In this document: positions 26,443 to 35,453 of the stretch, piece by piece
Position numbering within the stretch: position 1 is the stretch's first letter
How the letters are laid out: each line of letters starts with the position of its first letter
Origin: Limnobacter sp. MED105
GTDB lineage: Bacteria > Pseudomonadota > Gammaproteobacteria > Burkholderiales > Burkholderiaceae_B
Assembly (NCBI RefSeq): GCF_000170915.1
Contig: NZ_ABCT01000005.1
Location: 62,001 to 126,000, forward strand
DNA: 64,000 nucleotides
Direction: 5' to 3'
Position numbers and translations under genes: made by a program
Notes under the pieces: model-generated
The model's input: only the letters and a program-made list of their open reading frames with translations
Databases searched by the model: none
Told to the model about the DNA's origin: nothing

Positions 26443-27334
26443 AGATTTCATTACGCTGGCCCAAACCAAGAACTTCTCAAAAGCGGCCAACTTGCGGTGC
26501 GTCACACAGCCCGCTTTCTCGCGGCGTATACAGGCGCTTGAGGGCTGGCTGGGCTGTGAATTGATCGACCGGGGCTCTTACCCCACACGCTTGAGCCCAC
26601 AAGGCGAGGTGTTCTACGAGCAGGCGCTCACCATGCTGGAGCAAATTCGGCAAGCCCGCACCATTGTTCGCGGTGGCAGCTTGCAAAGCCGGCAGCCCAT
26701 TCGCCTGGTGGTGCCGCACACCTTGGCCTGTAGCAAAGCGCCACATTGGGTTCGCAGTTTGAAAACCAAGCTGGTCGACCGACTGCCTGACCTGAGTTTT
26801 CAATTGACAGCCAGTAATGTGCACGATGCAGTGCTGTACTTCACCGACGGTGCCAGCGATTTTCTGATCTGCTACCACCACAGTCGAGAACCGATTGAAC
26901 TCGATCCCAGCAAGTTTGAAGTGCGGGTGTTGGGTATTGAACGATTTGCACCTTACAGCGCAGCAAGCGCTGAGGGCAATCCGATTTATTCCCTAGACCC
27001 GCTGGCGCCTTTGCCTGTGCCTTACCTGTCGTATTCCAAGCATGCTTACCTGTCGAAGATGACTGATATTGCGATGGAAGCGGGGCCGCTGTTCCTGAAA
27101 AAATCGCTGTTTGAAACAGACATGTCTGAAAGCTTGAAATCGATGTGCGAAGCGGGTTTGGGTGTGGCCTGGTTGCCTGAAAGCGCGGTGGTACCCGGTT
27201 CTGGTCTTTGCAAAATCCCGGGGCCGTATTACACCGACATGGAAATTCGCCTGTATCGCCGCATTCACCGCCACACCGAGAATTCCGCTGCCCACGAACA
27301 GGTGGATTTAATTTGGCATTATTGGCCAGACTGA
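26423..27334 (+). CDS. LysR-family transcriptional regulator
   Basis: A 303-residue LysR protein. The winged helix spans residues 1-60 (METKWLEDFITLAQTKNFS, AANLRCVTQPAFSRRIQALE). The ligand-binding domain follows, with the C-terminal GLGVAWLPESAVVPGSG. The gene starts inside the end of the ABC exporter gene (20-bp overlap) and is followed 136 bp later by aspA on the same strand. LysR regulators usually act on an adjacent gene; the aspartase/aspartate-uptake genes are the best candidates, but nothing proves this. The family is too broad to name an effector. Confidence 0.88.
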   Translation: METKWLEDFITLAQTKNFSKAANLRCVTQPAFSRRIQALEGWLGCELIDRGSYPTRLSPQGEVFYEQALTMLEQIRQARTIVRGGSLQSRQPIRLVVPHTLACSKAPHWVRSLKTKLVDRLPDLSFQLTASNVHDAVLYFTDGASDFLICYHHSREPIELDPSKFEVRVLGIERFAPYSAASAEGNPIYSLDPLAPLPVPYLSYSKHAYLSKMTDIAMEAGPLFLKKSLFETDMSESLKSMCEAGLGVAWLPESAVVPGSGLCKIPGPYYTDMEIRLYRRIHRHTENSAAHEQVDLIWHYWPD

Positions 27335-27349
27335 TCCCTCTCTGTGGAT

Positions 27350-27369
27350 AACCCTTATTAGGGTTTCTT
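27350..27369 (+). terminator. possible short terminator after the LysR gene
   Basis: An AACCCT/AGGGTT hairpin (6 bp, TATT loop), with only a mixed T-rich tail. This is a weak call. Confidence 0.35.
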
Positions 27370-27469
27370 TGGATATGCGGGAAATGCATGGTTTAATGCT
27401 GATTAAGTATTGGAGTGCAGGCCACTAAAGATTTAGCATGGCCCACATTCAAATTCGTCAGGGGATGAC

Positions 27470-28888
27470 ATGGTCAAGCAGCACTCAGAGCATCGCGTGG
27501 AAAAAGATCTTCTTGGTGAAAAGAAGATTCCCGCCGAAGCCTACTGGGGTGTACACACCAGTCGAGCCCTCGACAATTACCAAATTACCGGATTCGCGCT
27601 GTTCAACGCGCCCGAGCTGATCAACGCACTGGCCGCAGTCAAATGGGCGGCCACCAAGGCCAATGCAGACCTGGATACTATTCCCCTCGACTTGGCCAAA
27701 GCCATTACCCAAGCTTGCAAGGAAATTCGTACCGGCAAGCTTCATGACCAGTTTGTGGTAGATGTCATTCAGGGTGGGGCAGGTACTTCCACCAACATGA
27801 ATGCCAACGAGGTGATCGCCAACCGTGCCATCGAAATTCTGGGTGGTAAAAAAGGCGATTACAAAATGGTGCATCCCATCGAGCATGTCAATGCTTCGCA
27901 AAGCACCAACGATGTATACCCCACCGCGGTAAAAATTGGTCTGATCAACGCCATCTCAGGCTTGTTGCTTGCCATGGACGAACTCAAAGAAGCATTTGGC
28001 GAAAAGGCTTTCGAGTTCCGGAAAATCCTGAAAATTGGCCGCACCCAGTTGCAAGACGCCGTGCCCATGACTTTGGGCCAGGAGTTTGCAACCTTCTCGG
28101 TCATGTTGGGTGAAGACATGGCGCGCCTGCGCGAAGCGACCAGCCTGATTTCTGAAATCAATCTGGGTGCCACTGCCATTGGTACTGGCATCAACACCGA
28201 TCCGGAGTACGCAGCGCGCGCGCGTCATTATCTGGAAGAAATTACCCAATTGGGCCTCGTAACCGCCGCAGACCTTGTAGAGGCTACCCAGGACACGGGC
28301 TCATTTGTTCAACTTTCCGGGGTGCTCAAGCGGGTGGCCGTGAAGTTGTCCAAAATGTGCAACGATTTACGTCTGTTGTCCTCTGGCCCCCAAGCCGGCC
28401 TGAACGAAATCAACCTGCCGCCACGCGCTGCGGGTTCGTCCATCATGCCTGGCAAGGTGAACCCGGTGATCCCCGAAGTGGTCAACCAGGTCGCGTTTGA
28501 GGTGATCGGAAACGACGTCACCGTGACCATGGCAGCCGAGGCCGGACAACTGCAATTGAATGCATTTGAGCCCATCATTGCATGGAGCCTGTTCAAGAGT
28601 ATTTATCACTTAACCGCCGCTTGTAAAACGCTGACGAAAAATTGCGTATTAGGGATTACCGCAAATGAATCACTTTTGCGTCAAAGGGTCGAGGAATCAG
28701 CCAGTTTGGCCACCTCACTGAACCCTTACATAGGCTATGATCAAGCATCTGAGATTGCAAAAACTGCACTGAAGACTGGCCGGAAGGTTTCCGAGCTTGT
28801 TCTCGAAAAAGGCTTACTGTCAGAGCAGCAGTTGAATGAAATACTCAGACCCGAGGTTCTCACCCGTCCTCGGAGAATAAAACTTTAG
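27470..28888 (+). CDS. aspA: aspartate ammonia-lyase
   Basis: A 472-residue member of the fumarase/aspartase superfamily that converts L-aspartate to fumarate and ammonia. Signatures are GGAGTSTNMNANEVIANRA near residues 103-121, HPIEHVNASQSTNDVYPTA, and the flexible catalytic loop GSSIMPGKVNPVIPE. The N-terminal EKDLLGEKKIPAEAYWGVHT and the AspA-type C-terminus separate it from class II fumarase, although the two are close. It lies between a LysR regulator and the glutamate/aspartate importer genes, which strongly supports the aspartase call. ATG at 27470 has GGGGA upstream. Confidence 0.9.
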   Translation: MVKQHSEHRVEKDLLGEKKIPAEAYWGVHTSRALDNYQITGFALFNAPELINALAAVKWAATKANADLDTIPLDLAKAITQACKEIRTGKLHDQFVVDVIQGGAGTSTNMNANEVIANRAIEILGGKKGDYKMVHPIEHVNASQSTNDVYPTAVKIGLINAISGLLLAMDELKEAFGEKAFEFRKILKIGRTQLQDAVPMTLGQEFATFSVMLGEDMARLREATSLISEINLGATAIGTGINTDPEYAARARHYLEEITQLGLVTAADLVEATQDTGSFVQLSGVLKRVAVKLSKMCNDLRLLSSGPQAGLNEINLPPRAAGSSIMPGKVNPVIPEVVNQVAFEVIGNDVTVTMAAEAGQLQLNAFEPIIAWSLFKSIYHLTAACKTLTKNCVLGITANESLLRQRVEESASLATSLNPYIGYDQASEIAKTALKTGRKVSELVLEKGLLSEQQLNEILRPEVLTRPRRIKL

Positions 28889-28965
28889 TACCGCCTCGAA
28901 CCTGGTTCGCATGGCGTAGGGTGTGTGCACAGTTTGTGCTTAATTTTTTCATTCAAGGAGCAAAA

Positions 28966-29865
28966 ATGAAAAGGAATCTCCTCGCAGCAGCGTTGGCCGT
29001 GGCCAGTGTAGCCGCTGTTCAGCCCGCAGTTGCCCAAGATCTCACGGGTACTTTGAAAAAGATTACCGAAACCAAAACCATTGTGGTTGGTTACCGTGAG
29101 TCCTCCGTTCCATTTTCATACCTGGACAACAACCAAAAACCCATCGGTTACCACATGGACATGTGTAACAAGGTTGTTGATGCAGTCAAAGCCAAGTTGA
29201 AAATGCCAAGCCTGAATGTGCAATTGCAACCGGTTACTTCTGCAAACCGCATTCCTTTGTTGCAAAACGGCACCATTGACATGGAATGTGGTTCTACCAC
29301 CAACTCCGTGGCGCGTCAGGAACAGGTTTCTTTCGCAAACAGCACCTTTATCACCAGCGTGAAAATCGTGGTGAAGAAAAACAGTGGCATCAAGTCGCTG
29401 GCTGATCTGGATGGACAGCCTATTGCAACAACTTCCGGTACTACTTCGGTTCAGTTGATCAAGCAAAACGAGAAGGGTGCGAATATCAACTTCAAGGAAA
29501 TTTACGGCAAAGACCATGCTGAAAGCTTCCTGTTGGTGGCCAACGACCGCGCCAAGGCTTTCGTGATGGACGACATTCTGATCGCTGGTTTGGTTGCTCA
29601 AAGCAAAAACCCCGATGAGTTCATGTTCCTGCCCGAAATTCTGCGTACAGAACCCTACGGCATCATGCTGCGCAAAGATGATCCTCAGTTCAAGGCTTTG
29701 CTCGATGAAACCGTAAACGGCATGATCAAGTCTGGCGAAGCTGAAAAGCTGTACACCAAGTGGTTCATGAACCCGATTCCTCCGAAGAACGTGAACCTGA
29801 ACTTCCCGATGTCTCCGTTGTTGAAGGAAGCATTCGCGAATCCAAACGACAAAGGCGTTAAATAA
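28966..29865 (+). CDS. gltI: glutamate/aspartate ABC transporter substrate-binding protein
   Basis: A 299-residue periplasmic binding protein of the amino-acid (SBP_bac_3) family. Residues 1-24 are a signal peptide ending AVAQD. Conserved parts are IVVGYRESSVPFSYLDNNQK, GTIDMECGSTTNSVARQEQV (typical of GltI) and FMDDILIAGL-like FVMDDILIAGLVAQ. It delivers acidic amino acids to the GltJK permease. The ATG at 28966 has an ideal AAGGAG; an upstream start at 28921 is only an extension of the frame. It is 77 bp downstream of aspA. Confidence 0.93.
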   Translation: MKRNLLAAALAVASVAAVQPAVAQDLTGTLKKITETKTIVVGYRESSVPFSYLDNNQKPIGYHMDMCNKVVDAVKAKLKMPSLNVQLQPVTSANRIPLLQNGTIDMECGSTTNSVARQEQVSFANSTFITSVKIVVKKNSGIKSLADLDGQPIATTSGTTSVQLIKQNEKGANINFKEIYGKDHAESFLLVANDRAKAFVMDDILIAGLVAQSKNPDEFMFLPEILRTEPYGIMLRKDDPQFKALLDETVNGMIKSGEAEKLYTKWFMNPIPPKNVNLNFPMSPLLKEAFANPNDKGVK

Positions 29866-29884
29866 CCAGCCCTAGTCAGTCACG

Positions 29885-29920
29885 GGCCGGCTGTGCGTTT
29901 TAAACGTGAGCCGGCCTTTT
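29885..29920 (+). terminator. intra-operon attenuating terminator between gltI and gltJ
   Basis: A GGCCGGCT/AGCCGGCC stem (29885-29892 and 29909-29916) with an inner CGTTT/AAACG hairpin and a following TTTT. It probably reduces read-through so that the binding protein is made in excess over the permease. Confidence 0.65.
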
Positions 29921-29960
29921 ACTTGTATTGGCCGAGAATATTGACTCGGGAGTATCCAAA

Positions 29961-30701
29961 ATGAATAGCGACCTGAATTGGCTGTTGTTTTTTCAGCCGA
30001 TCGTGGAAGGCGAAACCCTGGTTTGGTGGGAAATGTTATTTTCCGGCTTGCTGTGGACCCTTGCCACATCTGCAGTTGCGGGCGTCATTGCCTTCACTGT
30101 GGGTTCTTTGATGGGTGTATTGCGCACAGCCTCCAGCAAACCTCTGGCGTTTCTGGGCAATGCGTATGTGGAATTATTCCGCAACATCCCGTTGATTGTT
30201 CAATTTTTTCTCTGGTATTTTGTCGTGCCAGAGTTTATCCCGGCCCTGAAAGAGTGGTCGATTGAGCAAGACCCCACCTTCGTACAATTTCTAGCCTCTG
30301 TGGTTTGTCTGGGCTTGTTTACCGCGTCCCGGGTGGCTGAGCAGGTCAAGTCAGGCATCTTGTCGCTGTCTCGTGGGCAACGTGCAGCAGGCTATGCCCT
30401 GGGCTTGACCGAGGGTCAAACCTATCGCTTCGTGTTGTTGCCGATGGCTTACCGAATCATTGTGCCGCCCATGACCTCCGAGGCCATGAACCTGATTAAA
30501 AACTCATCGGTGGCATTAACCATTGGCCTGACCGAACTCACGTTCAGAACCCGTGAAATGGGTGAGGTTACCTTTGCGTTTTTTGAGGCCTACATTGCCG
30601 CCACGGTGCTGTACGTGATTGTGGCCATGTCGGTGAACCGTGTCATGGCTTTGGTCGAGCGCCGAACCGCGGTGCCCGGTTACATCACGGGGGGTAAATA
30701 A
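29961..30701 (+). CDS. gltJ: glutamate/aspartate ABC transporter permease
   Basis: A 246-residue inner-membrane permease of the HisM/GltJ type with about five or six helices. The EAA motif region is GYALGLTEGQTYRFVLLPMA, and the helix before it has LFRNIPLIVQFFLWYFVVP. It starts at the ATG at 29961 with CGGGAG upstream. Its stop overlaps the start of gltK by one base (TAATG), which implies translational coupling of the permease pair. It forms the channel with GltK. Confidence 0.92.
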   Translation: MNSDLNWLLFFQPIVEGETLVWWEMLFSGLLWTLATSAVAGVIAFTVGSLMGVLRTASSKPLAFLGNAYVELFRNIPLIVQFFLWYFVVPEFIPALKEWSIEQDPTFVQFLASVVCLGLFTASRVAEQVKSGILSLSRGQRAAGYALGLTEGQTYRFVLLPMAYRIIVPPMTSEAMNLIKNSSVALTIGLTELTFRTREMGEVTFAFFEAYIAATVLYVIVAMSVNRVMALVERRTAVPGYITGGK

Positions 30702-31387
30702 TGAACGACTTTGACTTCAGTGCAATCAGCACTTCATTGCCCTACCTCATGCAAGGTTTGGGCTACACGGTGCAGCTTACCGTAGTGGCGTGTCTGGGCG
30801 GTATTTTCTTCGGCACACTTTTGGCATTGGCGCGTTTGTCCAGCATCAAGCCATTGGCAATGATCGCAGCAGGTTACGTGAACCTCATGCGTTCCATTCC
30901 CTTGATTTTGGTGATCTTCTGGTTCTACTTTCTGGTGCCGGTGGTTCTGCAGTCCGTGATGGGTTACGAACGTCCGCCGCAAATTGGTCCCGACCGGTCT
31001 GCCTACATCACTTTCATCATGTTTGAAGCCGCATTTTTCTGTGAAATCATGCGGGCCGGTATTCAAAGTATTCCCAAAGGGCAGGTGGCTGCCGCGCAGG
31101 CGTTGGGTTTGAACTACCGCTTGACCATGGCAAAAATTGTGCTGCCACAGGCTTTCCGCAACATGCTTCCCGTGTTGTTGACCCAAACCATTATTTTGTT
31201 CCAGGACACCTCGCTGGTGTATGTGTTGTCTGTTACCGACTTCCTGGGTGCTGCGTCGAAAATTGCGCAGCGCGACAGCGCGTTGGTTGAGATGTACACC
31301 TTTGTGGCCCTGGTTTATCTGGCGATCTGTTTCAGCATGTCCATGCTGGTCAAGGCGCTCCAGAAAAAAACTCAAATCATTCGATAA
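30701..31387 (+). CDS. gltK: glutamate/aspartate ABC transporter permease
   Basis: A 228-residue permease paralogous to GltJ. The EAA motif is AAAQALGLNYRLTMAKIVLP, and the N-terminal half has the GLGYTVQLTVVACLGGIFFG helix and MRSIPLILVIFWFYFLVPV. The length is usual. It overlaps gltJ by one base and is 12 bp before gltL. Together with GltJ it forms the heterodimeric transmembrane domain of the aspartate/glutamate importer. Confidence 0.92.
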   Translation: MNDFDFSAISTSLPYLMQGLGYTVQLTVVACLGGIFFGTLLALARLSSIKPLAMIAAGYVNLMRSIPLILVIFWFYFLVPVVLQSVMGYERPPQIGPDRSAYITFIMFEAAFFCEIMRAGIQSIPKGQVAAAQALGLNYRLTMAKIVLPQAFRNMLPVLLTQTIILFQDTSLVYVLSVTDFLGAASKIAQRDSALVEMYTFVALVYLAICFSMSMLVKALQKKTQIIR

Positions 31388-31399
31388 CAGGAGAGCACT

Positions 31400-32128
31400 G
31401 TGATTGAAATCAATAAAGTAAGTAAGTGGTACGGTAGTTTCAAGGTGCTCACCAATTGCACAACCTCTGTTAAAAAAGGGGAAGTGGTGGTGGTGTGCGG
31501 TCCTTCGGGTTCTGGCAAATCAACCCTGATCAAAACAGTGAATATGCTGGAGCCTTTTCAGGAAGGCACGATCACGGTAGATGGCATCTCGGTGGGTGCC
31601 AAAGGCACCGATCTGCCCAAGTTGCGTTCACGCGTGGGCATGGTGTTCCAGAACTTTGAATTGTTCCCGCACCTGACTATCACCGAAAACCTGACCTTGG
31701 CGCAAATCAAAGTACTGGGTCGTTCGAAGGAAGAGGCTGTTGCCAAGGGTTTGGGTTTGTTGGATCGCGTGGGTTTGAAAGCCCAGGCCGAGAAATTTCC
31801 CGGGCAGTTGTCGGGTGGTCAGCAACAGCGTGTTGCGATTGCACGCGCATTGTCGATGGACCCAATTTGCATGTTGTTCGATGAGCCCACCTCCGCGCTC
31901 GATCCTGAAATGGTGAATGAGGTACTCGACGTGATGGTGGAATTGGCCCAAGAAGGCATGACCATGATGTGCGTAACCCATGAAATGGGTTTTGCACGCA
32001 AGGTTGCTGACCGGGTTATTTTCATGGATCAAGGCAATATTGTTGAAGACTGCACCAAAGAAGACTTTTTTGGCACACCACGCTCCGAGCGTGCGCAGTT
32101 GTTCCTGTCGAAAATTCTGGGTCACTGA
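31400..32128 (+). CDS. gltL: glutamate/aspartate ABC transporter ATP-binding protein
   Basis: A 242-residue ATPase. Walker A is [10 protein letters not shown]-loop [11 protein letters not shown], signature [15 protein letters not shown], Walker [16 protein letters not shown] and H-loop [15 protein letters not shown]. All motifs are intact, and the sequence is of the polar-amino-acid transporter subfamily. The GTG start is supported by AGGAGAG. It is the last gene of the aspA-gltIJKL series and is followed by a terminator hairpin. Confidence 0.94.
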   Translation: MIEINKVSKWYGSFKVLTNCTTSVKKGEVVVVCGPSGSGKSTLIKTVNMLEPFQEGTITVDGISVGAKGTDLPKLRSRVGMVFQNFELFPHLTITENLTLAQIKVLGRSKEEAVAKGLGLLDRVGLKAQAEKFPGQLSGGQQQRVAIARALSMDPICMLFDEPTSALDPEMVNEVLDVMVELAQEGMTMMCVTHEMGFARKVADRVIFMDQGNIVEDCTKEDFFGTPRSERAQLFLSKILGH

Positions 32129-32141
32129 TCCAGAGTTCAGT

Positions 32142-32175
32142 GCTGCCGGGGCTTTGTGCGCTGGCAGCGTTTTGT
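32142..32175 (+). terminator. terminator after gltL
   Basis: A GCTGCC/GGCAGC stem (32142-32147 and 32163-32168) with a 15-nt loop, followed by a GTTTTGTTT tail. Confidence 0.6.
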
Positions 32176-32227
32176 TTCAATGCCGACTATTAATGTTGGA
32201 ATTCTTTGAGCGCACGCCGCACGCCAA

Positions 32228-33034
32228 TTAGCGGTCACGTTTTTGCTGCATCAACTCCCGGGTCTTTGCATACTTGATGAAGCTGTTGAAACACCCAACA
32301 GCGATGTGTACAAAGCCTGGCCATCCATCCAGAAACCCTTTTCGCACCACGTAAAACTTGATGAACCGAACCACCGGCGACAGCACCAGTTTGCTGATCC
32401 CTGGCCATTTTCCGCGCGCAGCCAAAGTGTGTGCCTGAATACTGGTGTAGCGATTTTGCTTGTTCAGGTAGCTTTCAAGGCTTTCTGCAGACTCATGCAG
32501 CAAATCACCTTCAAGTTTTTCAAAGCGGGCGCTTGATGTGCTGCTTTCCACTTTCTCATGGACTGCATCGTTGCTCCAGTTTGCCATGCGTCGGTTGAAC
32601 AAGCGGCGCGAGTAGTCCGGGTAGCCTTCGCCATGGCGAAGATAGCGACCCAGAAAAAAGTTACAGCGGGGCATGTCAAACCCGGCAACATCGGTGGGTA
32701 AAAGCCCCTGTTCGGCTTGCTGAATGACTGCCCGTATATTGCGTTCCAACTCGGGTGTTACACGTTCGTCCGCATCCAGGCACAGCACCCAATCGTGTTT
32801 GGCTTGGGCCACGGCAAACTGTTTTTGTGGGCCAAATCCAAGCCAGTTTTGCTGCACCACCCGTGCGCTGAATTTTTCCGCGACTTCAACGGTGTTGTCA
32901 CTGCTGTTGGAGTCCACCACGACCAGGTCAGCGCAAAATTGCAGACTTTCCAAGGCTGCAGCGAGTTGTTTGCCGGCATTCAAGGTGATCAGCACGGCGG
33001 ACAAGGCAATGCGGTTGTTGGCTGCTGTGTTCAA
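32228..33034 (-). CDS. glycosyltransferase family 2, LPS-core type (WaaE/KdtX-like)
   Basis: A 268-residue GT-A enzyme. The N-terminal motif is LSAVLITLNAGKQLAAALES. It also has VVVDSNSSDNT, the metal-binding DADER (a DxD-type motif in WVLCLDADERVTPEL), and FLGRYLRHGEGYPDYSRRLF typical of WaaE/KdtX beta-1,4-glucosyltransferases that act on the LPS inner core. The only plausible start is a TTG preceded by AAGGA at 9-nt spacing. It is divergent from waaC. The donor sugar (glucose) is inferred from family resemblance. Confidence 0.85.
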   Translation of the reverse strand: MNTAANNRIALSAVLITLNAGKQLAAALESLQFCADLVVVDSNSSDNTVEVAEKFSARVVQQNWLGFGPQKQFAVAQAKHDWVLCLDADERVTPELERNIRAVIQQAEQGLLPTDVAGFDMPRCNFFLGRYLRHGEGYPDYSRRLFNRRMANWSNDAVHEKVESSTSSARFEKLEGDLLHESAESLESYLNKQNRYTSIQAHTLAARGKWPGISKLVLSPVVRFIKFYVVRKGFLDGWPGFVHIAVGCFNSFIKYAKTRELMQQKRDR

Positions 33035-33120
33035 ATTTATCGTTCCTTGGCTGAGCGGATTCGGAATGGTTACTCGCTTGCCGCTTACAATGATGCGGTT
33101 GCGATCACCCTAAGCGCTAG

Positions 33121-34086
33121 ATGAAGCGTATCTTAATTGTTAAGACCACTTCCATGGGCGATGTCATTCATGCCTTGCCGGTTTTGAATGATGTTCATGC
33201 CCACGATCCTTCCATTCAGATCGACTGGATGGTGGAGGAGCCATTTGCTGACCTCGTGCGTGGCAGTAGCCATATTCACGAGGTAGTCCCGGTTAATTTA
33301 CGCAAGTGGCGCAAGCAGGGACTTCGTTACACCTGGCAGCAATGGAAACTGTTGAGAAACAGATTGGCTGACAGGCAATACGATGCCATTGTTGATTTGC
33401 AGGGTCTGATCAAAAGTGCAGTGCTGGCGCGCACGGCCAAGGGTACCCTGATGGGCCCTGGTTTTTCTTATGCCAAAGAAAGCCTGGCTTGTCTCTTTTA
33501 TTCCAAGCGGGCTGGCTGGGATCCGCAGGCCCATGCGGTCGAGCGTTTGCGAGAATTGGCAGCGGGGCTGTTGGGCTATCGTCTGCTTGGGAAGCCCGTT
33601 TTCTATGACGTTGTCCCTCAAAAGGTTCTTCCTGCCATTCCCCGCGGCGCGGAAATCTGGTTTTTACATGCCACGGCCCGTGATGAAAAAAAATGGCCAA
33701 TCGTCAAATGGCGAGAATTGGCACATCGATTCTCCGACCTCGGATATGCAGTCAAACTGCCTTGGGGCAGCGATGCTGAACAACAGCAGGCAGAAAAAAT
33801 TGCATCCGGTATAGCCCGGGTTGAAGTGCTGCCCCGAATGGCTTTGGGCGAATTGCGTCTCCGCCTGGAAAAGGCTGGTCTTGTGATTGGCGTGGACACC
33901 GGTATAACGCATTTGGCGGCCGCGCATTATTTACCCATGGTCGCTTTGTTTTTTGCCACGCCGGCCTGGCGATTCGCCCCGCGCTTTAACCCTCATGCTA
34001 TTAGTTTGGGTGATGTGGGTCGAGAGCCTGCTGTGGGCGAGGTGTTCGAGGCGGCAACGCGTTTGCTACGGGGAAATAAACTTTGA
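33121..34086 (+). CDS. waaC: lipopolysaccharide heptosyltransferase I
   Basis: A 321-residue GT9 enzyme that adds the first L-glycero-D-manno-heptose to Kdo2-lipid A. It begins MKRILIVKTTSMGDVIHALP, the WaaC hallmark, and contains IVDLQGLIKSAVLAR. The C-terminal GVDTGITHLAAAHYLP is the nucleotide-sugar-binding region. It starts at an ATG with little Shine-Dalgarno. The 3' end overlaps waaA by four bases (TTGA). The divergent GT2 gene upstream shares the 86-bp spacer. Confidence 0.92.
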   Translation: MKRILIVKTTSMGDVIHALPVLNDVHAHDPSIQIDWMVEEPFADLVRGSSHIHEVVPVNLRKWRKQGLRYTWQQWKLLRNRLADRQYDAIVDLQGLIKSAVLARTAKGTLMGPGFSYAKESLACLFYSKRAGWDPQAHAVERLRELAAGLLGYRLLGKPVFYDVVPQKVLPAIPRGAEIWFLHATARDEKKWPIVKWRELAHRFSDLGYAVKLPWGSDAEQQQAEKIASGIARVEVLPRMALGELRLRLEKAGLVIGVDTGITHLAAAHYLPMVALFFATPAWRFAPRFNPHAISLGDVGREPAVGEVFEAATRLLRGNKL

Positions 34087-35453
34087 GTGTATCGGCTCGC
34101 ATCTTTTTGTGGCTTTACAGCCTGATTCTTTTTTTGCTTCAGCCAGTTTTGGCTTTGTATTTGCTCAAACGCGGTATGCGACAACCCGAATATCGGCACG
34201 GATGGGGTCAGCGCTTTTTTGCGCGCTTGCCAGTGTTCAGGGCGGTATCTGCGGGTCAAAAACGGATCTGGGTGCATGCTGTGTCAGTGGGTGAGGCCCA
34301 TGCCGTTTCCCCTTTGGTGCAGCACTGGGCCAAAGTGTATCCCCAACACGAATGGGCAGTTTCTTGTACCACGCCAACCGGTTTGGCCACCTGCCGTCAG
34401 CTTTATTCAACATTGAATCAGGTTCAGTTTTTTTACCTGCCTTATGACTTGCCTTACTTGGTGGCCCGCACACTCAAGCAGGTGCGCGCACATTCGCTGT
34501 GGGTGGTTGAAACCGAATTGTGGCCCAATTTGCTGTTGGGGGCAGCCAAGGCCAAAGTGCACACTGCCTTGCTCAATGCCCGGGTTTCACCCAACACAGG
34601 TAAGCGCTTGGCGCAATTGGGGCTGGTGAGCAGGCCCGTATTGCAAAGTGTAGGCACCTTGATTGCCCAAACACAGGCCGATGCTGCTGTGTTCGAGAAA
34701 ATTGGTCGACCTGTTGATGCGGTGTGTGGCAACCTCAAGTTTGATGTGGCGCTGAAGCCCGATCTGGCAACCATGGGGCGCGACTGGCGAGAGGCCGCTC
34801 AGGCTGAGCAAGTGGTGTTGTTCGCCAGCAGTCGCGAGGGCGAGGAGGCTTTGTTACTCGATGCCTTGAACCGCTGTCAGTTTTTCAAACGCATGCCCAA
34901 GGCCAGCGTGTGGATTGTGCCACGCCACCCTCAACGTTTTGATGCGGTGTTTGAATTGATGGCTGAGGCAGCCACGCGCATGGGGGTGGCTCGTCCTGTA
35001 CGTCGAAGTGCCTCATTCAATGCGGGCAGCAATATCGCCTTGGCGGGTTTCGGCCAGGCTCGCCTGGTGTTGGGCGATTCCATGGGCGAAATGCCTGCTT
35101 ATTACAGCGTGGCTGATCTGGCGTTGCTGGGTGGTTCCTGGTTGCCTTTTGGTGGGCAAAACCTGATTGAGGCCTGCGCCTATGGTTGCCCGGTGTGGAT
35201 GGGTCCAAATACTTTCAATTTTGCCAAAGCTGCAGAGGATGCGCTGGCCGCGAGAGCGGCTCGCCGATTCGAGCATTTGCTGGCTGCCTGTGAATTTTAC
35301 TTGAGTGGTTTTCAAGGCTTCGATGAGGCCAAGAAAGCAGCCTTTGCGTATGCTCGAGGGCATCGTGGGGCTACCCAGCGTAGCTTCGATGTGCTGAACC
35401 TGCCAACACAATTGCCTGCGGCTGATAGGCTCAGTGAACCAAAAGCTGATTGA
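34083..35453 (+). CDS. waaA: 3-deoxy-D-manno-octulosonic acid (Kdo) transferase
   Basis: A 456-residue GT30 enzyme that adds Kdo to lipid IVA at the inner membrane. The N-terminal membrane anchor is at residues 5-24 (LWLYSLILFLLQPVLALYL). Family motifs are IWVHAVSVGEAHAVSPLVQH, WVVETELWPNLL, SREGEEALLLDALN, and PFGGQNLIEACAYGCPV. The start is a TTG overlapping the waaC stop; no better codon is available nearby. The 3' end runs 23 bp into the convergent tolC gene. It is normally essential together with the lipid A pathway. Confidence 0.92.
   Translation: MSVSARIFLWLYSLILFLLQPVLALYLLKRGMRQPEYRHGWGQRFFARLPVFRAVSAGQKRIWVHAVSVGEAHAVSPLVQHWAKVYPQHEWAVSCTTPTGLATCRQLYSTLNQVQFFYLPYDLPYLVARTLKQVRAHSLWVVETELWPNLLLGAAKAKVHTALLNARVSPNTGKRLAQLGLVSRPVLQSVGTLIAQTQADAAVFEKIGRPVDAVCGNLKFDVALKPDLATMGRDWREAAQAEQVVLFASSREGEEALLLDALNRCQFFKRMPKASVWIVPRHPQRFDAVFELMAEAATRMGVARPVRRSASFNAGSNIALAGFGQARLVLGDSMGEMPAYYSVADLALLGGSWLPFGGQNLIEACAYGCPVWMGPNTFNFAKAAEDALAARAARRFEHLLAACEFYLSGFQGFDEAKKAAFAYARGHRGATQRSFDVLNLPTQLPAADRLSEPKAD

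Noticed and set aside
28927-28949. GCACA/TGTGC hairpin with a T-run 17 bp before gltI
   Set aside because: The stem is only 5 bp with a 3-nt loop, too weak to call a terminator.
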